Shown one piece after another: positions 62,194-64,000 of a DNA stretch of 64,000 bases. The number at the start of each line of letters is the position of its first letter. The stretch's first letter is position 1. The notes beneath the pieces are model-generated. The model saw nothing but the letters and a program-made list of their open reading frames with translations, was not told the origin of the DNA and did no database searches. Source of the stretch: JAKAXS01 sp965279065 (GTDB lineage Bacteria > Pseudomonadota > Alphaproteobacteria > Rhizobiales > Hyphomicrobiaceae); NCBI GenBank assembly GCA_965279065.1, contig OZ257134.1, forward strand, positions 2,170,001-2,234,000, in the 5' to 3' direction. The position numbers were made by a program, and so were the translations under genes.

Positions 62194-63936
62194 TCACGCT
62201 CGCCCCGGCACCGCCCGGCCGCGATCAAGCGTCCACGTCACGCGGCTCGGGCCGATCACGCCGGTGACGGCCTGCCCGCGAAACGGTTCGAGAGCCGGCC
62301 GCCACGGCGCCAAAGTAAATGTATCTCCACGCCGAATTACAGCGATCCTGCCGGTGGGCGTCGTGATGGCGCGATCGTAGATCCCTACGACGCGCTCTCC
62401 CGCCTCGGCCGCAACGTAGCTCGCTCCGAGAGTGTGCGAGATGCCTTGTACCAGACGTTCGTTTTCGGATCGGCGCAGGGCGCGCATCATGTCCGGTGCT
62501 GGGGCGACGTCGCCCGTTGGCGACACCGTTGCGAGATTGCGCGAGGCCAGCCATCGGCCCCGCGCCTCGAGGGCCTCACGCACTTCCTGCGCGAAACCAC
62601 CAGTGCCCGGCTCGGGACGCCATTTGGACAGGATGGCTTGATCGAGCCAGGTTGGGCCGTCGTATGCGGGCTGTCCCGCGACATCAACCGGCGACACCTC
62701 CTGCAGCTTGGCAACCCGAGACGGCTTGCCCTCGACAGCGCCCCCTGCCAATGCCGCGACGGTGTCGCGGCGGGGCACCTCTGCGGGCTTCAGCCGGCCA
62801 AGCTCGGCATAGTGGACGCGTCCGTCGACAGCATCGACCACGACCCAGGTGTTATCGCTGATCTCGTCGACGAGACCGACGCCGACGACCTTGCCGACCA
62901 GAGGTCCTTTGCGCGCTCCACGCTCAAACAACGCCATGTTGGCGGCAGCACGTTCGATGCCGGCCTCTCGAAGTGCAAGCTGCATCATTTTGAATTTGTC
63001 GGCGCGTGCGCCCAGCTGGCGGAGCTTGATCTCCATGCCGGCGTCGAGCGCCCACACGCCTTGCCGCCTCTCCTCGGCTAGCCCAAGCCGCTCCAGGGTC
63101 TTAAGGCGTCCGATCCGCAGCGTGTGCTGGACCGGATCCCGCTCCTCGCCAGAGGACGCCACCACAATGCCCTCCCTGGCGCGCATCCTGAGCCCGTAGT
63201 CGAGCCGAGTGAGCCGCTCCTGGTTGACCTCATTGAGCTGCTTTTGCACGCGCTCGAGCTGGCTCTCCGGCCCGAGCTCGAGGGTAATCAGGGACTGGGC
63301 GCGCGCCCGAATGCCGTGGCTGATGTAGTCCCGCGCCATCACCAGCTCCCTGCCCTTGTCGTCACGGCCGCGGATAACGACGTGGGTGTGGGGGTGTCCG
63401 GTGTTGAAATGGTCGACCGCAATCCAGTCGAGCCTGGTATCAAGGTCGCGTTCCATCTGGCCGAGGAGATCACGGATGAACGGCTGCAGGTCGGCGAGTT
63501 GCGCCCCCTCGTCGGCGGAGACGACGAGGCGGAACTGATGCGGATCTCCGGCGGAGCGATCGAGGAACGCGGCGCCATCGACATCTGCGCTGGAGGCATC
63601 GTAGAGCCGTCCCGCTTTCCCATCCCGCGTGACCCTGTCGCGCATGATGTACTTGAGGTGCGCGCGTGCCGCGCCGAGGTCGCCGCCGACGATCTGCGTG
63701 TAGCGTGCCTTGACGATGACGCGGCGGCTCCCCGGGGCGATGAGGCCGGCTGCGGCGCGAAGGCCGGTTCCCATGCCGCGCGTCAAGCTGCCCGACGCGA
63801 CGTGTCCTTTCTGCCGCAGCGCACGTGCGCCCTCCCTGCCAGCCTGACGAAAGACGAGCGCCGCGTGGCGCTCTGCGCGGACCTGGCGCGTATCACGAAT
63901 GCGTCCCAGTCTCGGAGCGAACTTGTCTTGCGTCAT
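62194..63936 (-). CDS. VirD2-like relaxase of the conjugative element
   Basis: 580 residues from ATG 63936; ATGs at 63966 and TTG/ATG further up are possible, as the frame is open close to the window edge. The relaxase metal site is DHFNTGHPHTHVVIRG (HxHxH at 181-185). The catalytic Tyr is probably in KARYTQIVGG (79) or LKYIMRD (96). The C-terminal half (AELGRLKPAEVPRR, VDVAGQPAYDGPTWLD) matches the DUF3363 extension of ICE relaxases. It nicks oriT and pilots the strand into the recipient. It is the rightmost backbone gene seen. Confidence 0.92.
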   Translation of the reverse strand: MTQDKFAPRLGRIRDTRQVRAERHAALVFRQAGREGARALRQKGHVASGSLTRGMGTGLRAAAGLIAPGSRRVIVKARYTQIVGGDLGAARAHLKYIMRDRVTRDGKAGRLYDASSADVDGAAFLDRSAGDPHQFRLVVSADEGAQLADLQPFIRDLLGQMERDLDTRLDWIAVDHFNTGHPHTHVVIRGRDDKGRELVMARDYISHGIRARAQSLITLELGPESQLERVQKQLNEVNQERLTRLDYGLRMRAREGIVVASSGEERDPVQHTLRIGRLKTLERLGLAEERRQGVWALDAGMEIKLRQLGARADKFKMMQLALREAGIERAAANMALFERGARKGPLVGKVVGVGLVDEISDNTWVVVDAVDGRVHYAELGRLKPAEVPRRDTVAALAGGAVEGKPSRVAKLQEVSPVDVAGQPAYDGPTWLDQAILSKWRPEPGTGGFAQEVREALEARGRWLASRNLATVSPTGDVAPAPDMMRALRRSENERLVQGISHTLGASYVAAEAGERVVGIYDRAITTPTGRIAVIRRGDTFTLAPWRPALEPFRGQAVTGVIGPSRVTWTLDRGRAVPGRA

Positions 63937-64000
63937 GTGGAACCTCGCTTGCACCGTTGAACGCATGTCGAGATGGCGTGAACCTCGCAACGTTCAAGAC

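Larger units (their letters stand above)
12326..64000. mobile_element. Integrative and conjugative element inserted in a tRNA-Pro gene (right end outside)
   Basis: The left boundary is a 35-nt tRNA-Pro 3' fragment followed at once by a tyrosine integrase. Inside are a relaxase, TraG coupling protein, trbBCDEJLFGI mating-pair genes, ParB, ArdC, DUF736 and AlpA-like proteins, the usual backbone of trb-type ICEs of proteobacteria. Conjugation genes read leftwards, most cargo reads rightwards. Cargo includes a TerB/helicase/nuclease cluster, Wadjet, HipBA and a nuclease/SIR2 island. Because the fragment is the 3' end on the minus strand, the intact tRNA-Pro should lie to the right, beyond the window. 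The part seen is 51.7 kb. Some cargo could be a nested insertion; no inner boundary was found. Confidence 0.85.

Overview
The window is GC-rich proteobacterial DNA. The gene families suggest an alpha- or betaproteobacterium, but the sequence alone does not settle which. It has two parts that meet at about position 12,326.

1-12,325 is ordinary chromosome. It holds the 3' part of an SDR-fold gene with a degenerate active site, a two-gene RND efflux system (pump plus HlyD-type adaptor), a compact sulfate-uptake operon reading leftwards (sbp-cysT-cysW-cysA-cysB, almost every junction overlapping), and a membrane-anchored MHYT-GGDEF-EAL cyclic-di-GMP protein.

12,326-64,000 reads as the left and central part of an integrative and conjugative element (ICE). 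A 35-nt copy of the 3' end of a proline tRNA (minus strand) marks the left junction and is followed by a tyrosine integrase. The right end, where an intact tRNA-Pro is expected, is outside the window. The conjugation backbone reads leftwards: VirD2-like relaxase (62.2-63.9 kb), ArdC antirestriction protein, large ParB, TraG coupling protein with a ribbon-helix-helix partner, then trbB-C-D-E-J-L-F-G-I, a DUF736 protein and an AlpA-like regulator.

The rest is cargo, dominated by genome defence and DNA processing. (a) 14.1-24.2 kb: a tightly packed cluster of a membrane-anchored TerB-N protein, a BrxD-like P-loop ATPase, an Lhr/BrxHI-like helicase, a RecB-YprB-SF1 helicase fusion, and a DEDD exonuclease-BRCT protein. 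An exonuclease I homologue and an XRE/ImmA pair follow on the other strand. (b) 26.8-28.0 kb: a cassette of small proteins (DUF2188, a Pro-rich peptide, DUF3892, an internally duplicated protein). (c) 28.8-36.7 kb: a complete Wadjet-type jetABCD operon, best matching type II. (d) 36.9-39.1 kb: an SMC/ABC-type ATPase with an unusual Walker A motif. (e) 39.4-41.0 kb: hipBA with four operators spaced exactly 27 bp. (f) 58.4-62.1 kb: a predicted zinc metallopeptidase with a small partner, a PD-(D/E)xK nuclease gene broken by a single-base frameshift, and a SIR2-fold protein.

The TerB-ATPase-helicase-nuclease cluster and the island at 58-62 kb are the best candidates for systems not yet described experimentally. 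All functions are read from motifs and context; no database search was run.
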